DNA from: Paraburkholderia hiiakae
Lineage (GTDB): Bacteria > Pseudomonadota > Gammaproteobacteria > Burkholderiales > Burkholderiaceae
NCBI RefSeq assembly: GCF_904848665.1
Contig: NZ_CAJHCQ010000002.1
Location: 496,001-560,000 of the forward strand
Reading direction: 5' to 3'
Length of the DNA stretch: 64,000 bases
In this document: positions 8,332 to 16,776 of the stretch, in pieces
How the letters are laid out: each line of letters starts with the position of its first letter
How positions within the stretch are numbered: the stretch's first letter is position 1
Notes under the pieces: model-generated
Database searches by the model: none
Told to the model about the DNA's origin: nothing
What the model saw: only the letters and a program-made list of their open reading frames with translations
Translations under genes and position numbers: made by a program

Positions 8332-10092
8332 TTACGGCACCATCCAGCCGAGCAGCGGCGTGGATTGCGCCCATACGAGCAGGCTGAGCGCGGCGATCAT
8401 CAGTACGGTCCAGCCTGCGACGCGCCGGAACAGCTGGCCTTCGCGGCCGACCATGCCCACCGCGACCGCGCCGACGGCGAGGTTCTGCGGGGAGATCGCC
8501 TTGCCCACCACGCCGCCGGAGGTGTTGGCGGCCGTGAGCAGGATGTCCGAGAGGCCGGTATGGTGCGCGGTGGTGAGCTGCAGCATGCCGAACAGCGCGT
8601 TGGCCGAGGTATCGGAGCCGGTGAGCGCGGTGGCGAACCAGCCGAGCACTGGCGAGACCGGCGCGAACGCCGTGCCTGCGCGCGCGGCCCAGATGCCAAG
8701 CGTCACGATCTGCCCGGAGAGATTCATGATGTATGCGACGCCCACCACGCAGCAAACGGTGAACACGGCCCAGCGCAGCTCGTGCAGGTTTTTCACGTAG
8801 GTGCGCGCGGCCGTGCGGGCGTCGAGCTTGAGGAGCGGCACGGACAGCGCGCCCGCGATCAGCACGATCGAGCCCGCTGAAAGCAGCCATTCGAACTTGG
8901 CGGTGACGGCCGAGACCGGCGCCCCCTTCGGATCGACGACATGCAGGCCGGGCCACGCGAATGTCGAGGTCAAGGCGCCCATGGCGTGCGCGATGAAACC
9001 GATCTGCGTCGCGGCGACGACAAGAATCACGGCCGCATACGGTGCGAGCGCGCGCAGGATTTCGGCGCGGGAATCGCGCGGGGTATCGGCGAACGCGGCA
9101 CGCGCCCGGGCGTCTTGCTGAGGGTTGCGCTCGAAGGCTGCGCCGCCGCCCGTCATCGGCATGGCGAGGGCTGCGCCTTGCAGGCCCGCGCCATGGCCGC
9201 CGTTGTTCGTAGCCGCTGCGCCACGCGCACCGCTCTGGGCGAGCACGCCTTGCGGCGCGTTCAGATCGGCGCGCAGCACGGCGGGCGCCCATGCGCGAAG
9301 GAACGCAATCGATGCGCCCGCGCAGACCAGCGCAGCGACGATATCGACGAGCTCGACGGGCAGCAGCATCGAACCGGCGAACTGCGCGAATGCGAACGCG
9401 AGTCCAGCGACGGCGGCGAGCGGCCAGACTTCCTTGAGGCCGCGGCGACCGTCGAGGATGAACACGAGCATGAGCGGAATGAACAGCGACAGCAGCGGCG
9501 CCTGACGTCCGACCATCACGCTGATGTCGTGCACCGGCAGGTGCGTGATCTTGGCGAGGACCGTGATGGGCAGTCCCAGCGCGCCAAACGCGACCGGGCT
9601 CGTGTCGGCGATCAGGCAGACGGTGGCGGCCTTGATCGGCTCGACGCCAAGCGAGATCAGCAGCACGGCGCAGATCGCGACGGGCGCGCCCCCGCCCGCG
9701 AGCGCTTCGAGCAGCGCGCCGAAGCAGAAGGCGATCAGCACCGCCTGCACGCGCTGATCGGGACTGACGTGAGCGAGCGTCCGGCGCAGGACGTCGGCGT
9801 GCCCGCTCTCCTGCGTGAGCTTGAACAGCCAGATCGCGTTGATGCCGATCCAGATGATGGGGAAAAAGCCGATCGCCGCGCCTTCCAGCGCACCGCTCAC
9901 GACCTGGCCGCCCGGCATGCCGTAGGCGAACACGGCGACGATCATCGAGACCACGAGCGAGGCGAGCGCGGCCCAGCGCGCGGGCAGGCGCAGCACGCCG
10001 AGCAGCACGAACAGGGTAAGCAGGGGCAGGGCCGCGAACGCGGCGGAGGCCGCGATGGAATGCGCGACGGGGTCGAATATTTGCGTGTACAC
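8332..10092 (-). CDS. L-lactate permease family transporter (LctP/LldP)
   Basis: Predicted inner-membrane proton symporter for a short hydroxy acid. The 586-residue product is highly hydrophobic with a dozen or more membrane segments and carries family blocks GFFPIIWIGINAIWLFKLT, FCFGALLEALAGGGAPVAI, TSPVAFGALGLPI and TGSDTSANALFGMLQ near the C-terminus. It starts with GTG at 10092, preceded by AAGGAGAC. It sits 85 bases upstream of the CoA-transferase and lyase genes in the same direction, so it probably imports their substrate, which may be a hydroxy acid other than lactate. No lactate dehydrogenase gene is nearby. Confidence 0.92.
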   Translation of the reverse strand: MYTQIFDPVAHSIAASAAFAALPLLTLFVLLGVLRLPARWAALASLVVSMIVAVFAYGMPGGQVVSGALEGAAIGFFPIIWIGINAIWLFKLTQESGHADVLRRTLAHVSPDQRVQAVLIAFCFGALLEALAGGGAPVAICAVLLISLGVEPIKAATVCLIADTSPVAFGALGLPITVLAKITHLPVHDISVMVGRQAPLLSLFIPLMLVFILDGRRGLKEVWPLAAVAGLAFAFAQFAGSMLLPVELVDIVAALVCAGASIAFLRAWAPAVLRADLNAPQGVLAQSGARGAAATNNGGHGAGLQGAALAMPMTGGGAAFERNPQQDARARAAFADTPRDSRAEILRALAPYAAVILVVAATQIGFIAHAMGALTSTFAWPGLHVVDPKGAPVSAVTAKFEWLLSAGSIVLIAGALSVPLLKLDARTAARTYVKNLHELRWAVFTVCCVVGVAYIMNLSGQIVTLGIWAARAGTAFAPVSPVLGWFATALTGSDTSANALFGMLQLTTAHHTGLSDILLTAANTSGGVVGKAISPQNLAVGAVAVGMVGREGQLFRRVAGWTVLMIAALSLLVWAQSTPLLGWMVP

Positions 10093-10205
10093 GTGTCTCC
10101 TTCGAACGTCTCGCGGACGTTTTTCTATCGATTCGAAAGAGACAGACTAGCCGCCTGAGCGCGCGGCGTGAAATACCGATTGCGGCTAGTGGGTATAGGC
10201 CGCGC

Positions 10206-11168
10206 CTATATCGACCGCTCTTTGCGCTTGCCGCGCGACTGGCTTGACACGCTGGGCGGGCGCAGCACGCCGGCCCACACGCCGGTTTCCACCAGCTCGC
10301 CGACGAGCTGCTCGACGACTTTCTGGATCGCAAGCGAGGCGGAGCTCGTGGGCAGCGCGTTGGGTACGCACAGCGCGACCGCCCGCACGATTTCCGGCTC
10401 GACGAGGCGGTGGATCAAATGCTGATCGGCGGTGCGCCCGAAGGCGTCGGACGAGACGATGGTGACGCCGCCGCCCTGGCGCGCGATGGCGAGCATGGTC
10501 GGCAGCGAATCGATGTCGGCGACGACTTCGGGCTCGATGCCCGCGCGCGCGAACGCCCGCTCGATCAGCAGCCGCAATCCGTTGGCCGCGCCGGGCAGCA
10601 CGAGCGGCACGCCCGCGAGACGGCGCAGCGGCACGTCCTCGCCCGCACCGATGCCCTCGATTTCGCCGAACACGTACAGGTTTTCCTCGAAAAGCGGATG
10701 CACGGCAATGCCGCGCGTCTCGGCCTCGCGAAAGAGAATCGCCATGTCGAGGCGGCCGTTGGCGAGCAACTCGGCAAGGTAGCCGCTCATCCCCTCGACG
10801 ATGTGCAGGCGAATGCCCGGATAGTGACGGCGCACATACTCGTAGAGCGGCAGCGCGAACACGACGGCGACGCTGGTGGGCAGACCGATCGCCACCTGGC
10901 CCGATTCGGTGCCGTGCACGCGCACGGCGAGGGGGATCTGCTCGATCTGACGCAGCACGTCACGCGCGCGCAGATAGAGCGCGCGGCCGGCTTCGGTGGG
11001 CTGGACGCCCTGGTGGCTGCGCAGCAGCAACTGGCTCTTGAGTTCGCTTTCGAGGCTGGCGACCTGCTGGCTCAGCGAGGGCTGCGCGACGCACAGCCGC
11101 TCGGCGGCTTTGGAGAGACTCCCGCAGTCGACAATGGCAACGAAGTACTTGAGTTGGCGGATATCCAT
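10206..11168 (-). CDS. LysR-type regulator (Nac/Cbl-like subgroup)
   Basis: Predicted DNA-binding activator of the permease, CoA-transferase and lyase genes that follow it in the same direction. The N-terminal winged helix starts MDIRQLKYFVAIVDCGSLSKAAERL and includes the recognition helix (VAQPSLSQQVASLE) at about 28-41. The effector-binding domain covers about residues 90-300, with GQVAIGLPTSVA at its start. The 320-residue length is normal, with a basic tail (SSQSRGKRKERSI). The gap to the permease start is 113 bases and may hold the regulated promoter. Confidence 0.88.
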   Translation of the reverse strand: MDIRQLKYFVAIVDCGSLSKAAERLCVAQPSLSQQVASLESELKSQLLLRSHQGVQPTEAGRALYLRARDVLRQIEQIPLAVRVHGTESGQVAIGLPTSVAVVFALPLYEYVRRHYPGIRLHIVEGMSGYLAELLANGRLDMAILFREAETRGIAVHPLFEENLYVFGEIEGIGAGEDVPLRRLAGVPLVLPGAANGLRLLIERAFARAGIEPEVVADIDSLPTMLAIARQGGGVTIVSSDAFGRTADQHLIHRLVEPEIVRAVALCVPNALPTSSASLAIQKVVEQLVGELVETGVWAGVLRPPSVSSQSRGKRKERSI

Positions 11169-11308
11169 AGGCGTAGCTTATCGCAAGCCATGCGCCTGCT
11201 ATTGCTCGCGAGGTGGATTCGCGGACTTCGGGCAGGCGAAATATCCCAGCGACACCCGACGAGCGACGCGTGGAAGAGGCGAAGCAGGCGAGCCCAACAG
11301 TTGTTGCG

Positions 11309-12157
11309 CTAACGCGCGCAAACCGGGCCAAGGCGCGCGGCAATCGTGCGGCACGCGGCGAGCAGCGGCTCGATGTAGCTGCGTTGCGCGTCCTCCTGGC
11401 GGCGAAACATCGGCATGCTGACGCTCACGCAGCCCACTGCCTGGCCATCGGCGCCGAGAATCGCCGCGCCGTAACACCAGATCGATTGCTCGTTTTCTTC
11501 GCGGTCTTCCGCATAACCGCGTTGCGCCGTGAGTTCGATTTCGTCGCGGATCGCGCCGAGGTCGGTCATCGTATGCTCGGTGAAACGTACGCGCGGCGCC
11601 TGCGCGAGCAGTGGCTCGCGCTCGGCAGGCGTGAGCGTGGCGAGCCAGGCTTTGCCGACCGAACTCGACGTGATCGCCACGCGCGTGCCGATACGCGAGG
11701 CCATGCGCACCGCGTGCGGACTTTCGAGCTTTTCGATGTACACCATTGCGCCGTCGCTGGGCACGGCGAGGTGCACCGTTTCCGAGGTGGTGTTGCGCAG
11801 TTCCATGAGGGCGTCGACGGCGGCGATGCGCAGGTCGGAGCGCTCCCAGCTGCGGCCCGCGAGATTCACGAGACGCGGCCCGAGTGCGAACGTATTGCCG
11901 CCGCCCACGGCCGCGACGAGCCCTTCGGCCTGCAGCGCGGCGACGATGCGATGCACGGTCGGGCGCGGATAGCCGCTCGCCGCCACGAGCTTCGCGATGT
12001 TCGGCGGCGTGCTGGCGTCGGCAATGAGTTGAAGCACGGCGATGAACTTCGAAAAAGCGGCCGTGCCGGCAACGCCCTTGGCGTCGCCGGGTTGGGAGGA
12101 GGCGGGGGAATCAGTGGTCGACATCGGAAAACGTGCGGGCACCATGTGTGGCGCCAT
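11309..12157 (-). CDS. IclR-family transcriptional regulator
   Basis: Predicted ligand-responsive regulator, last gene of a five-gene operon of a cupin dioxygenase, two SDRs and an MFS transporter, and the natural candidate to control it. An N-terminal IclR winged helix is seen at about residues 38-95 (FIAVLQLIADA, GYPRPTVHRIVAALQAEGLV). The effector domain follows, ending in CVSVSMPMFR and a C-terminal AACRTIAARLG helix. ATG at 12124 (MSTTDS) is an alternative start; neither start has a strong Shine-Dalgarno. It lies 21 bases after the SDR gene. The paired boxes at 15565-15599 are a plausible binding site. Confidence 0.88.
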   Translation of the reverse strand: MAPHMVPARFPMSTTDSPASSQPGDAKGVAGTAAFSKFIAVLQLIADASTPPNIAKLVAASGYPRPTVHRIVAALQAEGLVAAVGGGNTFALGPRLVNLAGRSWERSDLRIAAVDALMELRNTTSETVHLAVPSDGAMVYIEKLESPHAVRMASRIGTRVAITSSSVGKAWLATLTPAEREPLLAQAPRVRFTEHTMTDLGAIRDEIELTAQRGYAEDREENEQSIWCYGAAILGADGQAVGCVSVSMPMFRRQEDAQRSYIEPLLAACRTIAARLGPVCAR

Positions 12158-12178
12158 TATGCCCGCAATTCCAGGGGG

Positions 12179-12907
12179 TCAGGCGCACAGATAGCCGCCG
12201 TCCACGGGCACGATCGCGCCCGTCATGAACGAAGCGGCGGGCGAGCAAAGAAACGCGGCGACGTTCGCAACTTCCTCGGGCTGCCCCCAGCGTTTCATCG
12301 GCGTGCGCTCGAGTATGCCCTGCGAGCGCCCATCGTCGTCCTGCAGCGCCTGGGTGAGGGGCGTGGCGATCCAGCCGGGCGCGAGCGCATTGACGCGGAT
12401 GTTGTCGGGCGCATAGGCAATGGCGAGCGAGCGCGTGAGCTGCGCCACGCCGCCCTTGCTGGCGCTATAGGCCGGCACGAGGCCGCCACCGAAAAAGCTC
12501 AGCATGGAGGCCGTATTGACGATGCAGCCAGACGACGCCTTGAGCAACGCTCGCGCACTCGTACACACACGCATGGTGCCGTTGAGATTGATGTCGAGCA
12601 CGCGCTCGAACGCTTCGATCTGGTGCTCTTCGCCGCGGCTGATCACGCCCGCGCAGTTCACGACGATATCGAGCCGCTCGAAGCCATCAATCAGTTGCGC
12701 CACGTCTTCGGTGGAACGTACGTCGAGCGAGGCGCGCTGCACGCCCGCATCGAGTGCGTCGGGCGTACCGGCGGGAGGCGGCAGGCCGGCGGCCGTTGTG
12801 CGCGCGCCGAGTTGCGCGAGCCGGTTGGCGATAGCCGCGCCGATGCCGGAGTGTCCGCCGGTCACGAGCGCGACCTTGCCCGCGAGAAAGTTGTCCTTGA
12901 ATGTCAT
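12179..12907 (-). CDS. Short-chain dehydrogenase/reductase (SDR)
   Basis: Classical NAD(P)-dependent oxidoreductase of 242 residues. The cofactor motif TGGHSGIG is at 16-23, NCAG at 84-87, catalytic Ser134, Tyr147 and Lys151 (YSASK), and the C-terminal [12 protein letters not shown] block is complete. It is the second SDR of the operon, between the MFS transporter and the IclR gene. The pair of SDRs could oxidise an alcohol or diol intermediate to the ketone used by the cupin dioxygenase; substrates are not readable from sequence. Confidence 0.9.
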   Translation of the reverse strand: MTFKDNFLAGKVALVTGGHSGIGAAIANRLAQLGARTTAAGLPPPAGTPDALDAGVQRASLDVRSTEDVAQLIDGFERLDIVVNCAGVISRGEEHQIEAFERVLDINLNGTMRVCTSARALLKASSGCIVNTASMLSFFGGGLVPAYSASKGGVAQLTRSLAIAYAPDNIRVNALAPGWIATPLTQALQDDDGRSQGILERTPMKRWGQPEEVANVAAFLCSPAASFMTGAIVPVDGGYLCA

Positions 12908-12934
12908 GATGCGTAGTGCGAATGAATGGGTGAA

Positions 12935-14236
12935 TCAGGTGGGTTGGGTCGCGGCCGCCTCGCGCTCGCCTTCAGGCGCGACTTCCCTGACGACGAAGAG
13001 GTAGACGAACGCGGCGGCGAACGCGACGGCTGCGCTAATGAGCAGGGCGTTCACGAACGAATGCGTCTGGTCGACCACGATGCCGGTGATGACCGGCGCG
13101 AACGAGCCGCCCAGATAGCCGCCGAAGTTCTGCATGCTGCCAAGCGACGCCACGAGATGGCGAGGGGCCGCCACGCTCACGAGCGCCCAGGCCGCCCCGC
13201 TCGACATGTTCACGAAGAACATCGCAACGGAAACATAGGTAATGGCGAGCGCGGTGCTCGGCGTGTAGGCGGCGGGTACGGTGAAGGCCGCGGCGCCGAT
13301 CAGGCCGACACACAGCGGCCACTTGCGACTGCGGATGGGCGCCATGCCGCGCTTGAGCAGGTAATCGGAAATAAAGCCGCTGCTGGCCATGCCGATCGTG
13401 CCGAATACATAGGGAATGGCGACGAGCCAGCCCGTATGCGCGATGGAGATATGACGCTCCTTCTCCAGATAGCCCGGCAGCCAGGTGAGATAGAGCCACA
13501 CCATGTAGATCACGCCCATGAAGCCGAAGATCATGCCCCACGTGTTGCGCTGCTTGAGCAGCATGCCCCACTCGGCGAAGCTCAGTGAACTCTTTTTCGG
13601 GGCTTCGGTTGCGCCGTCTTCGAGCCAGGCCGTTTCTTCAGCCGTGAGCGTGATCTGATCGCGGTTGCGATAGACCATATACCAGCCGACCGCGACGAGC
13701 ACGCCCAGCACGCCCATGATGATGAACATCGGACGCCAGCCGAATGCGAGCATCAGCACCGTGAGCAGCGGCGGCGCGATCATCGGCGCAATGGTCGACG
13801 AGGAAACGAATGTACCCGTTGGCGCGCCGCGTTCGCGCACGGCGAACCACTCGTGAATGACTTTGGCGCCCGCCGGAAAGAGCGGCGCTTCGGCGATGCC
13901 CAGCACCACGCGCGCTGCCAGAAAATGATTGAGCGTCTGGATGAATCCGCCCGTGACCTGCGCAAGCGACCACACCAGCATGCCAAGCCCGAGCATCACC
14001 CGCGAGCCGAAACGGTCGAGCATCGCGCCCACCGGCAATTGCGCGAACGCATAAGCGAGCGAGAACGCCGAAAGCAGCAAGCCCATTTGCGAAGCGCTCA
14101 GATGCAGTTCCTCCGCCACCGAATGATTGGCGATGGAAAGCGTGCTGCGGTCCAGATAGTTGACGATGCCCGCTATTGTCAGAAAGGCGACGGCTATTGT
14201 CTGTATGCGTTTGAGCCGTTGCGGTTTTTTGGTCAT
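12935..14236 (-). CDS. MFS transporter, anion:cation symporter (ACS) type
   Basis: Predicted proton-coupled uptake of an organic anion. The 433-residue product has about 12 membrane helices, the MFS signature after helix 2 (GAMLDRFGSRVML) and YLDRSTLSIA in helix 1, typical of the ACS family (phthalate, glucarate, hexuronate carriers). A strong Shine-Dalgarno AAGGAGAC precedes the ATG. It sits between the two SDR genes and probably brings in the operon's substrate. Confidence 0.9.
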   Translation of the reverse strand: MTKKPQRLKRIQTIAVAFLTIAGIVNYLDRSTLSIANHSVAEELHLSASQMGLLLSAFSLAYAFAQLPVGAMLDRFGSRVMLGLGMLVWSLAQVTGGFIQTLNHFLAARVVLGIAEAPLFPAGAKVIHEWFAVRERGAPTGTFVSSSTIAPMIAPPLLTVLMLAFGWRPMFIIMGVLGVLVAVGWYMVYRNRDQITLTAEETAWLEDGATEAPKKSSLSFAEWGMLLKQRNTWGMIFGFMGVIYMVWLYLTWLPGYLEKERHISIAHTGWLVAIPYVFGTIGMASSGFISDYLLKRGMAPIRSRKWPLCVGLIGAAAFTVPAAYTPSTALAITYVSVAMFFVNMSSGAAWALVSVAAPRHLVASLGSMQNFGGYLGGSFAPVITGIVVDQTHSFVNALLISAAVAFAAAFVYLFVVREVAPEGEREAAATQPT

Positions 14237-14293
14237 GGCGTGTCTCCTTTTGGCTGTTATCGTGTGTGTGTCTTGGATCGGGCGGTTCGTGTA

Positions 14294-15031
14294 CTAATAC
14301 GTCGCGCGGCCGCCGGAAAGATCGAATATCGCGCCGGTGCTGAACGTGCAGGAATCCGAACAAAGCCATAGCGCGAGATCGGCGACCTCATCGACGGTGC
14401 CCAGACGCCCGAGTGGGCTCTTGTCGATCATCGTCTGCACGTGGGCGGCCGACATCTGTGCGAGCAGCGGCGTTTGCACGGCAGCGGGCGCAATGCCATT
14501 GACGAGAATGCCCGTTTGCGCGAGCTCCTTGCCAAGCGATTTGGTGAGCGCGATCACGCCGGCCTTCGCCGCGCTGTAGGCGGATGCGTTCGGCGTGCCT
14601 TCCTTGCCCGCGAGCGACGCCACATTGACGATGCGCCCCGTACCGGCGCGGCGCATGGCGGGAACGACGTACCGGCAAACGTGATAGGTGCCGACCAGGT
14701 TGACGTCGACAATGCGTTGCCATTCGGCGGGATCGTAGGCGTCGAGGGGAACGGTCGAGCCGGCGAAGCCCGCGTTGTTCACGAGGTAGTCGATGCGCCC
14801 GAATTCCGCGAGCGTCGCGGCCAGTGCCGCTTCGATCGTCTCCGCTCGCGTGACGTCGGCCTCGATATGACGGGGTGCATCTTGCGTATCGAGCGAGCCG
14901 GGCACGCGGTCCCAGTTGACCGTGCGCGCGCCGCCGCGCGCAAACGCGTTGCAGATCGCGCGGCCTATGCCGCCCGCCGCGCCTGTCACGACGGCTACGC
15001 GCCCCGCGAAATCGTATTGGGCGCGGCTCAT
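14294..15031 (-). CDS. Short-chain dehydrogenase/reductase (SDR)
   Basis: Classical SDR of 245 residues with TGAAGGIG at 16-23, NNAG at 85-88, catalytic Ser139, Tyr152 and Lys156, and a C-terminal STGAIFDLSGGRATY block. The start at 15031 (MSRAQYDF) overlaps the dioxygenase stop in an ATGA arrangement, showing tight coupling; the frame is open further upstream, but that part lies inside the dioxygenase gene. Likely oxidises or reduces an intermediate next to the cupin dioxygenase step. Confidence 0.9.
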   Translation of the reverse strand: MSRAQYDFAGRVAVVTGAAGGIGRAICNAFARGGARTVNWDRVPGSLDTQDAPRHIEADVTRAETIEAALAATLAEFGRIDYLVNNAGFAGSTVPLDAYDPAEWQRIVDVNLVGTYHVCRYVVPAMRRAGTGRIVNVASLAGKEGTPNASAYSAAKAGVIALTKSLGKELAQTGILVNGIAPAAVQTPLLAQMSAAHVQTMIDKSPLGRLGTVDEVADLALWLCSDSCTFSTGAIFDLSGGRATY

Positions 15032-15549
15032 CGGATGAACTGGTCCACATAATCCTCGCCAAGACCCACCGCCGCGTAATGTTTGCGGCACATGTCGATC
15101 TTCGTGAACACATCTTCATAGCCCGTGTAGTTGCCCCACGGATCGCAATAGAACATCACGCCGTTCACCTGGAAGTAGGTGATCATTTCCTCGACGTCTT
15201 CCGGCACGTAGAGCGTGTGCGTTTCGCCGGGCGGCTCGAACACATAGCTGCCTTCGGTCGCTTCCCAGTCGTGCTCCAGATAGCGCCAGCGGCCCTTGAG
15301 CACCATGCCGTGAACGGCCTGCGGATGCCGGTGCCTGCTCAGGACACCTGACTTGCGGACGCGCAGCAAATTCATCCAGTAGCCCTGTGCCGTGTTCAGG
15401 CACAACGGGCGGAACCACACGTTCTCAGCCTGGGGCACCCACTCGCGCTCGTCGGCGGGAATGGCGTGGGGAATGACGATTTCCTGTTGCGCTTCCTTGG
15501 GGAACGGAAGCTGATACGGCGTCATGGGGGAATAGGTTTTATCCGTCAT
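15028..15549 (-). CDS. Cupin dioxygenase, 2,4'-dihydroxyacetophenone dioxygenase family
   Basis: Predicted non-haem iron oxygenase that cleaves a C-C bond next to a ketone. The 173-residue product matches the length of dihydroxyacetophenone dioxygenase (about 177). The cupin motif shows His73 and His75 in SRHRHPQAVHG, and His111 in PPGETHTLY, the three-His iron site of this family. GKWRYLEHDW-type blocks (here GRWRYLEHDWEATEGSYVFEP) are also family features. First gene of a five-gene operon with two SDRs, an MFS carrier and an IclR regulator; the upstream region carries two palindromic boxes. The true substrate may differ, since many homologues are uncharacterised. Confidence 0.82.
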   Translation of the reverse strand: MTDKTYSPMTPYQLPFPKEAQQEIVIPHAIPADEREWVPQAENVWFRPLCLNTAQGYWMNLLRVRKSGVLSRHRHPQAVHGMVLKGRWRYLEHDWEATEGSYVFEPPGETHTLYVPEDVEEMITYFQVNGVMFYCDPWGNYTGYEDVFTKIDMCRKHYAAVGLGEDYVDQFIR

Positions 15550-15564
15550 CAGTTGCTCTCATGC

Positions 15565-15599
15565 GTCCATAATATGGACATTAGGTCCACGATATGGTT
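15565..15599. promoter_or_regulatory. Tandem operator-like boxes upstream of the dioxygenase operon
   Basis: Box 1 is a perfect palindrome, GTCCATA-A-TATGGAC (15565-15579), 16 bases before the dioxygenase ATG (minus strand). Box 2, GTCCACGATATGGTT (15585-15599), is a degenerate copy starting 20 bases further on, about two helical turns. Size, symmetry and side-by-side layout suit an IclR-family dimer of dimers, and an IclR gene ends this operon. The link is inferred. Confidence 0.6.
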
Positions 15600-15666
15600 C
15601 ATTGTGCGGGAGGGATTTGATTTAGGTCAATGCCAGGGTTTCCCCCCGGGCTCGGTCGCCACGCAC

Positions 15667-16602
15667 TCAGAATTCAATACCCTGCTTGTCGTACAGCGCT
15701 TCGATGAGCAGCCGCGCCGCGGGCGCGAGCGGTGCGCCTTTGCGCGTGACGAGTTCATAAGGTTCGCTGCGCGAAGCGAGGCGCAGCGGGAGGATGCAGG
15801 CCATTTCCTGGCTGGCGAAGAACTGCGCGACGTCGATCGAAACCAGCGCGACGAACGACGGATTACCCTGTAGCAACGCGAGCGTGGCGAACGCGGAGGT
15901 CGTTTCGAGCAGATGCATCGGAAAGCGGATTTCGGCCTCGCGAAACTCGCGTTCGAGCAACAGCCGCATCGGCATGTTCGCGCGGTAGACCACCCAGCGG
16001 TACTTCTCCATGTCCTTGAGCGCGAGCTTCTTCGCGCGGCGCAACGGATGCCGCACGTTGGCGATGACGGCGAGCGTTTCGTCCTGAAGCTTGACGCTCT
16101 CGTAGTGCTGCGGCGTCTGGCTGACCGTGGTGCGGCAGATCGCGAGATCGAGCCTGCCCGCGTCGATCTGGCTCAGGAGCGCCGAGCTCGTGTCTTCGAC
16201 GATTTCAACCGACATTTCCGGATGCGCCGCGATCAACGTGGAAATCGCATCGGTTAGCAGCGGTACCGCACCCATGATGACGCCAACGGCCACGCGTCCG
16301 CCACGCCCGCGCGAGAGTCCAACCAACTCCTCGCGCAAATGCGTGAGATCGGTGTGAATCAAGCGCGCGTAGCGGATCGCGCAGTGTCCCGCTTCGGTGG
16401 GCTCGAGTCCGCGATTGGTGCGATTGAAGAGCGGCGTGCCAAACGTCGTTTCGATCTCCTGCAGCGCTTTGCTCGCACCTGGCTGCGTGAGCGCGACCTG
16501 TTGCGCGGCCTTTAGCAGCGAGCCGTGATCGCCCAGTGCGATCAAAAGCCGGAGCTGCTTCACATGGAGGCGGGAGATGATGGAATTGAGCGACGGGGTC
16601 AT
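15667..16602 (-). CDS. LysR-type regulator (GbpR/PcaQ-like)
   Basis: Predicted regulator of 311 residues. The N-terminal HTH has HVKQLRLLIALGDHGSLLKAAQQV and LTQPGASKALQEIETTFGTPLFNRTNRGLEPTEAG, in which the recognition helix and TxRG linker follow the GbpR/PcaQ pattern. The effector domain starts about residue 95 (GGRVAVGVIMGAVPLL). It is divergent from the iron alcohol dehydrogenase gene, with an inverted repeat between them, and its stop faces the promoter of the dioxygenase operon, so it could act on either. Confidence 0.88.
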   Translation of the reverse strand: MTPSLNSIISRLHVKQLRLLIALGDHGSLLKAAQQVALTQPGASKALQEIETTFGTPLFNRTNRGLEPTEAGHCAIRYARLIHTDLTHLREELVGLSRGRGGRVAVGVIMGAVPLLTDAISTLIAAHPEMSVEIVEDTSSALLSQIDAGRLDLAICRTTVSQTPQHYESVKLQDETLAVIANVRHPLRRAKKLALKDMEKYRWVVYRANMPMRLLLEREFREAEIRFPMHLLETTSAFATLALLQGNPSFVALVSIDVAQFFASQEMACILPLRLASRSEPYELVTRKGAPLAPAARLLIEALYDKQGIEF

Positions 16603-16641
16603 GGGGTTGAGGAAAAGTTATAGCCGTATCAAATCTTCTCA

Positions 16642-16711
16642 ATTACCGCGTAATGGGCGTCTCCCTATACTGGCCCGAAACAATAGCACTATGCGGCTGA
16701 AATGCGGTAAT
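16642..16711. promoter_or_regulatory. Inverted repeats in the LysR / alcohol dehydrogenase divergent promoter
   Basis: ATTACCGC (16642-16649) and its exact reverse complement GCGGTAAT (16704-16711) lie 54 bases apart in the 174-base gap between divergent genes. Each could be half of a LysR recognition and activation site. Confidence 0.4.
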
Positions 16712-16776
16712 CAAATTGCAGTCTCGAGCGATTGCTGCCGCAACGGTCGAATTCACTATAACTGAAGCTCAATCCT

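Noticed and set aside
8321..10333. Very long open frame (670 residues) on the minus strand over the lactate permease
   Set aside because: Arg-rich, low-complexity translation in a shifted frame; the overlapping permease has full family motifs.
11213..12916. Long plus-strand frame antisense to the IclR and SDR genes
   Set aside because: A by-product of GC-rich third codon positions; no domain and no ribosome site.
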